The notes beneath the pieces were generated by a model. It was not told where the DNA came from and ran no database searches. It saw only the letters and a list, made by a program, of their open reading frames with translations. A stretch of 64,000 nt of DNA from Afipia sp. 1NLS2 (lineage in GTDB: Bacteria; Pseudomonadota; Alphaproteobacteria; Rhizobiales; Xanthobacteraceae), in the NCBI RefSeq assembly GCF_000178995.1, contig NZ_ADVZ01000002.1:248001-312000 (forward strand). The letters are read 5' to 3'. Both the position numbers and the translations under genes were made by a program. Positions 35,884 to 44,477 of this stretch are shown piece by piece (the stretch's first letter is position 1; each line of letters begins with the position of its first letter).

Positions 35884-37245
35884 ATGAGTCAAAGGCCTCC
35901 CATTGAACCGCGCAGTCCGCGGGCGGCGTTAGAGCCGCAGCAGGTTCCGCCTCCGAAGCGTTCCGACAGCGCGCGCAATCCCTTCGTGATTGCGGGCAAC
36001 GCCATCATCACGATTCTGCTGGTGGTGATCCTCGGCGCGGGCGGTCTTTACATCTACGGCAAGCAGATGCTGACCGCGAAAGGTCCGCTGACCGCCGACA
36101 AGGTCGTCAATATTCCGCCACGCGCGGGCATGACCGACATTGGCGACATCCTGCTGCGAGAGGGTGTCATCAAGGCGGATCGCTGGACCTTTATCGGCAG
36201 CGTGCTGGCGCTCAACGCGCGCACCTCGCTCAAATCGGGCGAATTCCTGTTCCAGAAGAATGCGAGCCTGTCGGATGTCATCGGCACCATCGTCGATGGC
36301 AAGGTGGTGCAGCATGCCTTCACCATTCCGGAAGGGCTGACATCGGAACAGATCGTTCAGCGGTTGCAGGATAACGACATCTTCTCGGGTTCGCTGCGCG
36401 AAGTGCCGCGCGAGGGCACGCTGCTGCCGGACACTTACAAGTTTCCGCGCGGTACCCCGCGCGAGCAGGTGATCCAGCGCATGCAGCAGGCGCAGAAGCG
36501 GCTGCTCGCGGAAGTCTGGGAGCATCGCAATCCCGATCTGCCGCTGCGGTCGCCCGATCAGCTTGTGACGCTGGCCTCTATCGTTGAGAAAGAAACCGGC
36601 CGCGCCGATGAGCGCAGCCGCGTCGCTTCGGTCTTCGTCAACCGGCTGCGCCAGCGCATCAAGCTGCAGTCCGATCCGACCATCATCTATGGCCTTGTCG
36701 GCGGCAAGGGTACGCTCGGACGGCCGATCAAGCGCAGTGAGATCCAGCAGCCGACGCCGTACAACACCTACGTCATTGAGGGACTGCCGCCAGGCCCGAT
36801 CGCCAATCCGGGGCGTGCCTCGCTGGAAGCGACCGCCAACCCCGCGCGCACGCGTGATCTCTATTTCGTGGCCGACGGCACCGGTGGGCATACGTTCACC
36901 GAGAACTACAACGAGCACCAGAAGGCGGTGGCGAAGCTTCGCTCGATTGAGCGTCAGCAGAACGACGCTGCCGAGCCGGACGACGTGCCGCCTCCGGTCG
37001 CGGTCCCGTCCGGCGCGCCCACCGAGCCCGCTGCAGCGCAGCCTCCGGCCGCGCCTGCCAGGCGCGCGGCGCCGAAGGCCGCTCCGAAATCATCCCACGG
37101 CAAGCAATCGCTCGCTCCCAAGGCCAGCGATGCGTGGGCGGGCGTAACCTCGGCGGCACCGAAGGCCCGCAAGCCTGCGTCCCACGCCAAGCCGGTCCCG
37201 CCGTCGGCCAACGCTGCGGCGGATGCGGCTTCCGCAACGCGCTGA
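35884..37245 (+). CDS. mltG: Endolytic murein transglycosylase MltG
   Basis: MltG cuts nascent peptidoglycan strands at the inner membrane. The 453-residue product has a cytosolic N-terminus, one transmembrane segment (ITILLVVILGAGGLYIYG, about residues 39-57), the YceG domain with the catalytic glutamate in ASIVEKETGRADERS (near residue 237) and VNRLRQRIKLQSDPTIIYGL. An Ala/Pro/Lys-rich tail of about 90 residues follows, longer than in E. coli. The ATG at 35884 is used. fabF precedes and yicC follows. Confidence 0.94.
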   Translation: MSQRPPIEPRSPRAALEPQQVPPPKRSDSARNPFVIAGNAIITILLVVILGAGGLYIYGKQMLTAKGPLTADKVVNIPPRAGMTDIGDILLREGVIKADRWTFIGSVLALNARTSLKSGEFLFQKNASLSDVIGTIVDGKVVQHAFTIPEGLTSEQIVQRLQDNDIFSGSLREVPREGTLLPDTYKFPRGTPREQVIQRMQQAQKRLLAEVWEHRNPDLPLRSPDQLVTLASIVEKETGRADERSRVASVFVNRLRQRIKLQSDPTIIYGLVGGKGTLGRPIKRSEIQQPTPYNTYVIEGLPPGPIANPGRASLEATANPARTRDLYFVADGTGGHTFTENYNEHQKAVAKLRSIERQQNDAAEPDDVPPPVAVPSGAPTEPAAAQPPAAPARRAAPKAAPKSSHGKQSLAPKASDAWAGVTSAAPKARKPASHAKPVPPSANAAADAASATR

Positions 37246-37376
37246 ATTCCAGGCAATTCGCAAGAAATTCTCAAGGGACGGGCGCCAAAACGTCTGCACC
37301 ATGGCCCAATTCGGGGTATGGTCCGCGGCGGTTCACGCACAGCGAATCCACCTGATCTGGACGGAGTTTTTCGACA

Positions 37377-38264
37377 ATGGCGTTGTCGAGCATGACCGGC
37401 TTTTCGCGAAGCCACGGCACCAGCGGACTTTATACGTTCGAGTGGGAATTGAAGTCGGTCAACGCCAAGGGTCTGGATCTGCGTGTGCGCCTGCCGCAGG
37501 GATGGGACGATCTCGAAGGTACTGTGCGCAAACGGGTCGGTGAGGCGGTGTCGCGCGGCACAGTCTACGCCAACCTCAACGTCAAGCGGGCGGGCTCTGC
37601 GGCGGTCGCGCGCATCAACGAGGACGTTCTCGCTTCGGTTCTCGACGCGGCGCGAGGACTGGCATTGAGAGCAGGCGCGTTGCCGCCAACCGTTGACGGT
37701 CTGCTCGCGGTCAAGGGCGTGATCGACATTGTCGAGCCGGAAAGCGGGGAGGCTGAAATTGCCACGGCCAAGGCCGCTGCTATCGCGGCGTTCGAGACGG
37801 CACTGTCCGGCCTCGTCGAGATGCGCGACCGCGAAGGCGTTTCGCTCGGCGAGATCCTGACACAGCGTGTTAACGACATCGAACGTCTTGCCGCCAGGGC
37901 CGAAGCCGCACCGGGCCGCAAGCCGGAGGCGATCAAGACACGCCTCGCCGAGCAGATCGCAACGCTGCTCGATGCATCGGATCGGTTCGATCCTGATCGG
38001 CTGTCGCAGGAAGCGCTGCTGATCGCGACCAAGGCCGACATCCGCGAAGAACTCGACCGGATCGGTTCGCATGTCGCGCAGGCGCGCGAACTGCTGTCGA
38101 AAGGCGGGCCGGTCGGCCGGCGGCTGGATTTCCTGTCGCAGGAATTCAACCGGGAAGTGAACACCACCTGTTCCAAATCGAACGATGTCGAATTGACCAA
38201 TATTGGTCTCGAGATGAAGAACATCGTCGAGCAGTTCCGCGAGCAGGTTCAGAATCTGGAGTGA
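37377..38264 (+). CDS. YicC family endoribonuclease
   Basis: This 295-residue YicC-like protein has family sequences SSMTGFSRSHGTSG, WELKSVNAKGLDLRVRLP, and the C-terminal KADIREELDRIGSHVAQARE, FLSQEFNREVNTTCSKSNDV. YicC proteins are RNases/adaptors that act in RNA decay in E. coli. It lies 5 bp before gmk, and yicC-gmk is a conserved pair. Confidence 0.94.
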   Translation: MALSSMTGFSRSHGTSGLYTFEWELKSVNAKGLDLRVRLPQGWDDLEGTVRKRVGEAVSRGTVYANLNVKRAGSAAVARINEDVLASVLDAARGLALRAGALPPTVDGLLAVKGVIDIVEPESGEAEIATAKAAAIAAFETALSGLVEMRDREGVSLGEILTQRVNDIERLAARAEAAPGRKPEAIKTRLAEQIATLLDASDRFDPDRLSQEALLIATKADIREELDRIGSHVAQARELLSKGGPVGRRLDFLSQEFNREVNTTCSKSNDVELTNIGLEMKNIVEQFREQVQNLE

Positions 38265-38269
38265 ACGCA

Positions 38270-38920
38270 ATGGTTCGCAATGCGCTCGCCGGTGAGCGGC
38301 GTGGCCTGATGTTCGTGTTGTCGTCGCCGTCCGGCGCGGGCAAGTCTACGCTGTCGCGCATGCTGATCGAGAAGACGCCGGGCCTGCGGATGTCGGTATC
38401 GGTAACGACGCGTGCGAAGCGGCCGGGCGAGGCCGAGGGCGATCATTACTACTTCATCGACAAGGCGCGCTTCGACCAGATGGTCCGCGCGGGCGAATTG
38501 CTCGAACATGCGCCGGTGTTCGACAATCACTACGGCACGCCGCGTCATGCGGTGGAGAAGGCACTGTCAGCTGGCGAGGACGTGCTGTTCGATATCGATT
38601 GGCAAGGCACGCAGCAATTGCGGGAGAAGGCGCGGGCCGATGTCGTCAGCGTTTTCATCCTGCCGCCGTCGGCGCAGGACCTTGAAAAACGGCTTCATAC
38701 CCGCGCGCAGGATTCCGACGCCGTGATCCGCGGCCGTATGGATCGCGCGGCTCATGAGCTGAGCCACTGGGCCGAGTACGACTATGTCGTGCTCAACAAC
38801 GATCTCGACCAGGCATTCAGCGAGGTCGAAACGATCCTGCGCGCTGAGCGGTTGAAGCGCGAGCGGCAGACGGGGCTGTCGGCGTTCGTGCGCGGATTGC
38901 AGGATCAGCTAGAGAAATAA
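38270..38920 (+). CDS. gmk: Guanylate kinase
   Basis: Gmk phosphorylates GMP to GDP. The 216-residue product has P-loop SSPSGAGKSTLSRML (near residue 18), the GMP-binding sequence SVTTRAKRPGEAEGDHYYF and GTPRHAVEKALSAGEDVLFDIDWQG. The ATG at 38270 is preferred over the GTG at 38261. Its last 104 bases overlap the 3' end of the convergent minus-strand gene ending at 38817. Confidence 0.97.
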   Translation: MVRNALAGERRGLMFVLSSPSGAGKSTLSRMLIEKTPGLRMSVSVTTRAKRPGEAEGDHYYFIDKARFDQMVRAGELLEHAPVFDNHYGTPRHAVEKALSAGEDVLFDIDWQGTQQLREKARADVVSVFILPPSAQDLEKRLHTRAQDSDAVIRGRMDRAAHELSHWAEYDYVVLNNDLDQAFSEVETILRAERLKRERQTGLSAFVRGLQDQLEK

Positions 38921-39872
38921 CATTTTCGGACTCGCGTGCGGCACGGCGCAAGAGTTGCTCGATTTCGTCGAGGTCCTGCGGTGCTCTTGATGTGCGCGCG
39001 GCAGAGGCCCATCGGGATGGCGCGATCATCTCCGTGTAGGCCGGCGAAGATGTCTCCGTGTCTTCGGCTTCGCCCCAGATGTTGCGACGCTGCGCCGGCG
39101 CATTGCGGACTTTGTCGCCCGTTCGCCAGAAATATCTGAACGTGACAAGGGCGAGGATCGCGATCAGCGCCAATACAAGAAATGCTACACCGAGAATGAC
39201 GCGCCATGGCGTGAGGTCGGCGGCTTGTTCGGATGATTTGGCGCGCGGTGCCGTTGGGGCGGCTGCGGGTTTCATCGCGGGAGCGGGCGGCGCGGCTTCC
39301 GACGTTGCGGGCTGCGAACTGGCAAGCGGTGTGGACTGCCCGGTGGTCTGCTGGCTTGTCGGGCGGAAGGCGTCGGCGTCAGGCCAGCGCTCGGTGAGCA
39401 ACGGCGTTGAGGCAGCAGGATTTGGCGTCGGTTGCGTCGTCACCGCTTCAGTTGTTTGCGGTGCTGTATTGGATGTGGCCTCGGATTCGGCAGGGGGTGC
39501 AGGCTTTGCAACTGACGGCTTCGCGGCCTGCGATGCCGGAGCCTCTGCACGGGCGTTGTCGATATCCTGTCGGGCTGTGGGCGCCGTGTCAGACTTCGGT
39601 TTCGCAGCGGCAGAGGACGTAGTCGTCTTCATCCCGGCCTCGCCGAGATACCAGCACTTGCGGCCAGCGCTGCGGTCCGTGTGGTAGTACCAATGCTTGC
39701 CCTGTGGCGCTGCGCCTTTCGGTGCGCGCTGGCAGGCCTCGGCGGCATTCGTTTGCTGCGCCGGAGTTGTCTGTTCCGCAGCAGGCGCTGCTTGTTGTGC
39801 GACCGACGGCGTCAGGCCGCCGAGAACGGCGCTCAAGGCCACCGCCGCAAGTTTGAAATTCCGGTTTGTCAT
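38817..39872 (-). CDS. Exported/membrane protein of unknown function, Ala/Pro/Thr-rich
   Basis: The 351-residue product has a signal peptide (residues 1-26, TPSVAQ at the cleavage site), a small conserved-looking domain with two cysteines (CQRAPKGAAPQGKHWYYHTD, then GRKCWYLGEAG, residues 47-80), a long Pro/Ala/Thr-rich region, one transmembrane segment (residues about 223-247, RVILGVAFLVLALIAILALV) and a cytosolic tail. The GGGGGA before the ATG at 39872 sets the start. A small tryptophan/tyrosine motif of this kind recurs in Bradyrhizobiaceae proteins, but I cannot name a family. The last 104 bases overlap gmk on the other strand. Confidence 0.75.
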   Translation of the reverse strand: MTNRNFKLAAVALSAVLGGLTPSVAQQAAPAAEQTTPAQQTNAAEACQRAPKGAAPQGKHWYYHTDRSAGRKCWYLGEAGMKTTTSSAAAKPKSDTAPTARQDIDNARAEAPASQAAKPSVAKPAPPAESEATSNTAPQTTEAVTTQPTPNPAASTPLLTERWPDADAFRPTSQQTTGQSTPLASSQPATSEAAPPAPAMKPAAAPTAPRAKSSEQAADLTPWRVILGVAFLVLALIAILALVTFRYFWRTGDKVRNAPAQRRNIWGEAEDTETSSPAYTEMIAPSRWASAARTSRAPQDLDEIEQLLRRAARESENVISLADPAIRARTPTAPSAARASTAQRAGSFRPR

Positions 39873-40207
39873 GGTTCCCCCACGTCGGATCGTGACGTTG
39901 TGCGCGATGCGCGGGTTAATCGTTGTCAACGAGATGGGCCGCAATGGGCCGCAAATGCGAAACGCATGAGACAAAATTGGGGCGATGTAAGCCTTATGGG
40001 AACGCCACAATTCTGATTCTCGTACGGGTGATGCGTGAACAGGTGCGTAAGACGGTAAGGGCAGGGCTTCACGGTAGGCGCGTGAAGTCTTGTTTACGTA
40101 TCAACACGGCATTCGCGCTTCTAAATCGTGAAATTAAAATCGCATTAACCACGCGACTTCGATGCTTCACGTCATTGATCTGCTGAAATCAGAAAGCGAG
40201 GATTGTC
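39873..40207. other. Intergenic region with CtrA box and inverted repeat
   Basis: This 335-bp divergent region holds direct repeats of ATGGGCCGCA near 39945-39956, an inverted repeat CTTCACG...CGTGAAG around 40068-40088 with a further CTTCACG near 40164, and a complete CtrA-type site at 40134-40148. No gene was seen. Confidence 0.55.
40134..40148. promoter_or_regulatory. CtrA-binding box TTAA-N7-TTAA
   Basis: TTAA (40134-40137), seven bases, TTAA (40145-40148), followed by C, exactly fits the alphaproteobacterial CtrA consensus TTAA-N7-TTAAC. It is 59 bp upstream of the small gene at 40208 and about 260 bp upstream of the divergent gene. Confidence 0.6.
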
Positions 40208-40528
40208 ATGACTGGAGACACTGCAAACGACGCGGGCGTGTTGAGCGAGGAGATCAAGGCGCTTCTGATTTTGCTGTTGTTGAAGGGAGGCACGCCATCC
40301 GATGAGATCGAGACGGCGCTGCGCCTTGCGGGCAGCCGTCCGGCTCATTCTGAGCTGCCCGCACAGGAGGCGATGTGTCCGTTGGCCCGCGCGGCGGTGC
40401 TGGCGATGGCGCCGCCGGTGTCGGTTGCGCAGCCGCCGGCCCGGCAGGCTTCATTGCAGCCGGTGTTGTCGGCGAAGCAGATTTTCCGAAACGATAAATT
40501 AGCGCCGCTGCACGGCTACGCAGCGTAA
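40208..40528 (+). CDS. Small protein of unknown function
   Basis: This 106-residue protein has no recognised domain. The first half is helical and leucine-rich (LSEEIKALLILLLLKGGTPS, DEIETALRLAG); the second half is Ala/Pro-rich. It lacks a signal peptide and membrane segment (the leucine run is short). ATG with GCGAGGA upstream. The CtrA box 59 bp upstream suggests cell-cycle control. It is convergent with the alcohol dehydrogenase gene. Confidence 0.6.
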   Translation: MTGDTANDAGVLSEEIKALLILLLLKGGTPSDEIETALRLAGSRPAHSELPAQEAMCPLARAAVLAMAPPVSVAQPPARQASLQPVLSAKQIFRNDKLAPLHGYAA

Positions 40529-40534
40529 GGCGGC

Positions 40535-41599
40535 TCACGCGCCGTTGGTGAGGATAATTCGCCCGATTATGCCACCGTGGCGCAGCTTCTCCATCCAGCC
40601 GGCTGCTTCCCGCATCGGAGCTTCATGCATCGGTACTGGCGCAATGCGGCCGGTGCGGGCGAGATCGAGCAACTCGCGCGCCTCAAGGAGCGTTCCGGTC
40701 ATGAACCCTTCGATGCTCATGCGCTTGTGGACCCAGCTTACTGCTGGCGTGGTGAAGGAGCCGCCCATCAGGCCGGACACGACGATCTTGCCGCCGCGCG
40801 CGAGCGCGCTCATCGCGAATGCCAATGATGCCTCGTTGCCCACGAAATCGACGATGACATCGAAGCCGCCGCCGCTGTCCTTCAGCATGCGGCGCGCCGT
40901 CTCTCGTGCCGCCGGATCGTAAGCCGTCGCGGCGCCCGCATCGAGCGCGGTGGCACGCGCGGCCTCGCTGAGGTCGGCGACCGCGATGGTCTCCATGCCC
41001 ATCGCGCGCGCGATCGACAGCCCCATCAGCCCGACGCCGCCCATGCCGATCAGCAACAGATTGCGGCGGCGCGGATGAGTGGCCGCGCGCTTCACCGCAC
41101 CATAGGCGGTGAGGCCGGAGCACATCAGCGCGGCGGCGAAGCCCGCAGGCAGCGGCTCGTAAGGCAGGAGATAGCGGCTGTCGGGCACGAGAACATGGCT
41201 GGCGAAGCCGCCATCCAGCGCGACGCCGAGATAGCGATTGCGTGCGCAGAGGTTCTCGTCGCCGTTGATGCAGTCGCGGCAGGCGCCGCATCCGATCCAT
41301 GGAAAAACGACGCGCGGTTGCCCGATGATATCCCGCGGTGCATCGGGACCTGCCGCCTCGACAGTGCCGACGATTTCGTGGCCGAGCGTGAAGGGCAGCT
41401 TGATGCCGCGTGTAATGTCGATGCGCTGGCCATTTCCTGCGTCGAAAAATCCGTCCTGCAAATGCAGGTCGGAATGGCAGAGGCCACATTTCGCCACGCG
41501 CAGCAGCACCTCGCTGCCTTGCGGCACAGGGGCGTCCACAACCGTCTCGCAGACGGGAGCGGCGAATTGCATGAGGGATTGGCGATGCATCAAGGCCAT
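40535..41599 (-). CDS. Zinc-dependent alcohol dehydrogenase
   Basis: This medium-chain zinc alcohol dehydrogenase of 354 residues has the catalytic zinc ligands in KCGLCHSDLHLQDG and TLGHEIVGTVE, the four structural zinc cysteines in CGACRDCINGDENLC, and the NAD(P) motif IGMGGVGLMGLSIA (about residue 185). The substrate is unknown; the extra HLQDGFFDAGNGQ segment and DPAARETARRM place it in a subgroup of the family. It begins 5 bp after rsmA and ends the six-gene minus-strand cluster. Confidence 0.9.
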   Translation of the reverse strand: MALMHRQSLMQFAAPVCETVVDAPVPQGSEVLLRVAKCGLCHSDLHLQDGFFDAGNGQRIDITRGIKLPFTLGHEIVGTVEAAGPDAPRDIIGQPRVVFPWIGCGACRDCINGDENLCARNRYLGVALDGGFASHVLVPDSRYLLPYEPLPAGFAAALMCSGLTAYGAVKRAATHPRRRNLLLIGMGGVGLMGLSIARAMGMETIAVADLSEAARATALDAGAATAYDPAARETARRMLKDSGGGFDVIVDFVGNEASLAFAMSALARGGKIVVSGLMGGSFTTPAVSWVHKRMSIEGFMTGTLLEARELLDLARTGRIAPVPMHEAPMREAAGWMEKLRHGGIIGRIILTNGA

Positions 41600-41604
41600 G
41601 GAGA

Positions 41605-42456
41605 TCAGGATTGCTTGAGTTCGGACAGGCGATTGGCCATCGCCACGAAACCGGCAATGGACACTGTCTCGGCGCGCCGTGTCGGATCGATGCGGGCGGC
41701 TTCGGTGAGCAGTGCGGGATCGACGCCGAGCGGCTTCAGGCTCTGGCGCAGCATCTTGCGGCGCTGGTTGAAGGCGGCAGCAGCGACCTGTTCCAGCGCG
41801 CGGCGCGAGCAAGATAGCGGCTTCGCTCGCGGGACGAGGCGCACGACAGATGACGTGACCTTCGGCGGCGGCACGAACGCGCCGGGCGCGATATCGAACA
41901 GGATTTTAGTCTCTGTTCGCCAGTTGGCGAGCACGCCGAGGCGGCCATAGGCGTCATCGTTCTCCTGCGCGACGATGCGCTCGGCCACTTCGCGCTGGAA
42001 CATCAGCACCATCATGTCGAACCATGGCGGCCATGGATCGGCGGTCAGCCAGCCGGTGAGCAGCAGGGTCGCGATGTTGTAGGGCAGATTGGCGACGATC
42101 CGCGCCCGCGCACCGTCGAGCATTGTGGTCGGGTCAAAATCGATGGCGTCGCCGTGCACGATCTCGAGCCGGCCGGGATAATGCCGCGCGATGTCCTCCA
42201 GCGCCGGGATCGCGCGATCGTCACGTTCGACCGCGATCACGCGCTTCGCGCCGGTGGCGAGCAAAGCCCGCGTCAGCCCGCCCGGGCCGGGGCCGATCTC
42301 GATCACGGTGGCGTCGTCGAGAGGTCCGGCGGCGCGCGCGATCCGTGCTGTGAGGTTAAGATCGAACAGGAAATTCTGGCCGAGCGATTTGCGCGGGGCG
42401 AGGTCGTATTTGCGGATGACCTCGCGTAGCGGCGGCAGATCGTCGATCTGGCTCAT
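41605..42456 (-). CDS. rsmA: 16S rRNA dimethyladenosine transferase
   Basis: RsmA (KsgA) dimethylates A1518 and A1519 of 16S rRNA. From the ATG at 42456 the product has 283 residues: [23 protein letters not shown] site [15 protein letters not shown], and the catalytic [10 protein letters not shown]. The start codon overlaps the pdxA stop by 4 bases (ATGA), an arrangement common in proteobacteria. Confidence 0.97.
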   Translation of the reverse strand: MSQIDDLPPLREVIRKYDLAPRKSLGQNFLFDLNLTARIARAAGPLDDATVIEIGPGPGGLTRALLATGAKRVIAVERDDRAIPALEDIARHYPGRLEIVHGDAIDFDPTTMLDGARARIVANLPYNIATLLLTGWLTADPWPPWFDMMVLMFQREVAERIVAQENDDAYGRLGVLANWRTETKILFDIAPGAFVPPPKVTSSVVRLVPRAKPLSCSRRALEQVAAAAFNQRRKMLRQSLKPLGVDPALLTEAARIDPTRRAETVSIAGFVAMANRLSELKQS

Positions 42457-43463
42457 GATGCGGCGTTCGCGCGCGCCATGCGGGCGGCGAGGCGCAACGC
42501 CGCGATCAGGCTCGACGGGTTGGCGCGGCCGGTGCCTGCAATGTCGAAGGCGGTGCCATGGTCGGGCGAGGTGCGGATGAACGGCAGCCCGAGCGTGACG
42601 TTGACGCCACTGTCGAATGCAAGCGTCTTGACCGGTATCAGCGCCTGATCGTGATACATGCAGATTGCGCAATCGTAGGTCTTGCGCGCGGCTTCATGGA
42701 ACATGGTGTCGGCGGGCAGCGGGCCGCGTGCGTCGATACCCTCGCGCCGCAATTGCTCGACGGCCGGCGCGACGATAGCGCCATCTTCCTTGCCGAGCGT
42801 GCCGTCTTCACCGGCGTGCGGATTGAGCCCCGCAATGGCGAGGCGTGGCGCGCGCAAGCCAAACCGATGTTTCATATCAGCGACGACAATGCGCGCAGTT
42901 TCAAGAATCAGATCGGTGGTGAGGTCGGCAATCGCCTGCCGCAGCGGCAGATGGATGGTGACCGGCACGACGGCGAGCGTCTCGGACCAAATCATCATCA
43001 CGGGCTTTGGTATCCTGCCGCCATTGGCCGCCAGTTCGGCGAGAAATTCAGTGTGGCCGGGATGCTTGAAGCCTGCACTGTAGAGGACGCTCTTGGCAAT
43101 CGGATTGGTAACGACAGCGGATGCAACGCCCGTCTTCACATCCGCCACGGCCTGCTCGATGGAGGCGATCGCGGCCCACGCGCTGGTCGCGTCGGGTTTT
43201 CCGGGCGTGCCCGTCGCGGTGTGGCCGGTTGGTGCGACGGGCAGGGCGCGCGCGAAGATTCCCACAGCGTCCTGTGGCGATGTTTCGACGACATCGATCC
43301 CTTCTCCAAGCAAAGCGGCCCGGCGGCGGATCAGATCGGCATCGCCGATCAGGTAAAACGGAGGAAGATTGTCAGCGTTACGCTTCAGCCACGCGGCAAC
43401 CGTGATATCAGGCCCGATCCCGGAGGGCTCACCGATCGTGAGAGCGAGCGGGGCTTGGTGCAT
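42453..43463 (-). CDS. pdxA: 4-hydroxythreonine-4-phosphate dehydrogenase
   Basis: PdxA oxidises 4-phosphohydroxythreonine in pyridoxal phosphate synthesis. The 336-residue product has family sequences [14 protein letters not shown] near the start, [15 protein letters not shown] (metal-binding histidine region), [20 protein letters not shown], and [18 protein letters not shown]. It lies between surA and rsmA, overlapping rsmA by 4 bases. Confidence 0.97.
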   Translation of the reverse strand: MHQAPLALTIGEPSGIGPDITVAAWLKRNADNLPPFYLIGDADLIRRRAALLGEGIDVVETSPQDAVGIFARALPVAPTGHTATGTPGKPDATSAWAAIASIEQAVADVKTGVASAVVTNPIAKSVLYSAGFKHPGHTEFLAELAANGGRIPKPVMMIWSETLAVVPVTIHLPLRQAIADLTTDLILETARIVVADMKHRFGLRAPRLAIAGLNPHAGEDGTLGKEDGAIVAPAVEQLRREGIDARGPLPADTMFHEAARKTYDCAICMYHDQALIPVKTLAFDSGVNVTLGLPFIRTSPDHGTAFDIAGTGRANPSSLIAALRLAARMARANAAS

Positions 43464-43468
43464 CGGCC

Positions 43469-44413
43469 TTATTTCTGCTTGTACTCGATCATCGCGGCCT
43501 TGCGGAGGTCATCGAGGTAGGATTTCGACTTCGCCTCGTATTTCTGGGCGAACAGCTTGTCGCGCGCCGCCCGCTTGGCGGGCGTATCGGCGGAGGTCAC
43601 CTTGCGGTCGCACAATACAACCATCTCGATGCCTTGCCGGGTCACTTCCGGCGGGGTCATGTGGCCGACAGGCGTCTTGTCCAGAAGCTCGCGCAAATTC
43701 GCGGGCAGGTCGGCCGAAGTCTTGATGATGGTGTCCCGGATGGTGCCCTGACGCAGCGACTTGAATGTGGTCGCGGCCTCCGCGCAACTCTGGACACGGT
43801 CGCGAATGATCTCCGCTTCCTTCTTGCGTTGCTCGACGACAGCCGAAGACGAACCGCGCGGCACGAAGATCACGACCGGGCGCAGGTGATATTCATAGCT
43901 CTCGGTATCTTGCGGCGAGCTATCGCCGCCGGAAGCCGCACGGACATCGTGTTCGCTCACCATCAGGCTCTGCTTGTAGCGGCCGCGCACCAGCGCGCCC
44001 CATGCGGTGTCGGCCGACATCCGCAGCTTCATGGTTTCGGGGCGCACGCCCTGCGCCATGAGAACCTTGGACAACTGGTCCGCGGACATTCCCATCCGCT
44101 GGCCCATGGCCGCGTAAGACGAATCGATTTCCGACGGGGTCATGTTGATCCCGAATTTCTTGGCTTCTTTGATCTTGAGGCGGTCGTCGATCAACTGATT
44201 GATGACTTCCTGGCGCGGCGCGCTCTTGTGCGTGGTCAGGGCGATGAGCTTGGCGCGCTGTTCGATGTCGTAGGTCGTGATCGGCTCGCCATTGACCATC
44301 ACCACCACGGCCTGCGCCCGCGCGGACGGCGCTGTTGCGAGAAGCGTCAGCAAGGTTGCGAGGGAAAGGGCAAGGCGGCTGGCAAAAACAGAGAGGAATG
44401 TCGCGTTCATCAT
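43469..44413 (-). CDS. surA: SurA-like periplasmic peptidyl-prolyl isomerase/chaperone
   Basis: The 314-residue product has a signal peptide (residues 1-32, ending TAPSARAQ) and a SurA N-terminal chaperone domain ([40 protein letters not shown]). A single PPIase-like domain follows ([13 protein letters not shown] onward). It is shorter than E. coli SurA, with one rather than two parvulin domains, as in other alphaproteobacteria. Context between lptD and pdxA is diagnostic. The ATG at 44413 is used; the longer frame would begin inside lptD. Confidence 0.9.
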   Translation of the reverse strand: MMNATFLSVFASRLALSLATLLTLLATAPSARAQAVVVMVNGEPITTYDIEQRAKLIALTTHKSAPRQEVINQLIDDRLKIKEAKKFGINMTPSEIDSSYAAMGQRMGMSADQLSKVLMAQGVRPETMKLRMSADTAWGALVRGRYKQSLMVSEHDVRAASGGDSSPQDTESYEYHLRPVVIFVPRGSSSAVVEQRKKEAEIIRDRVQSCAEAATTFKSLRQGTIRDTIIKTSADLPANLRELLDKTPVGHMTPPEVTRQGIEMVVLCDRKVTSADTPAKRAARDKLFAQKYEAKSKSYLDDLRKAAMIEYKQK

Positions 44414-44477
44414 CACATTGCTGTCGGTTTCACCACGGTCGAGCCGCACCGTAGACGTGCAATCGACCACAATTATG

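Noticed and set aside
34128-35885. Minus-strand open frame of 585 codons opposite acpP and fabF
   Set aside because: Shadow of two essential genes in GC-rich sequence; no signal or domain features.
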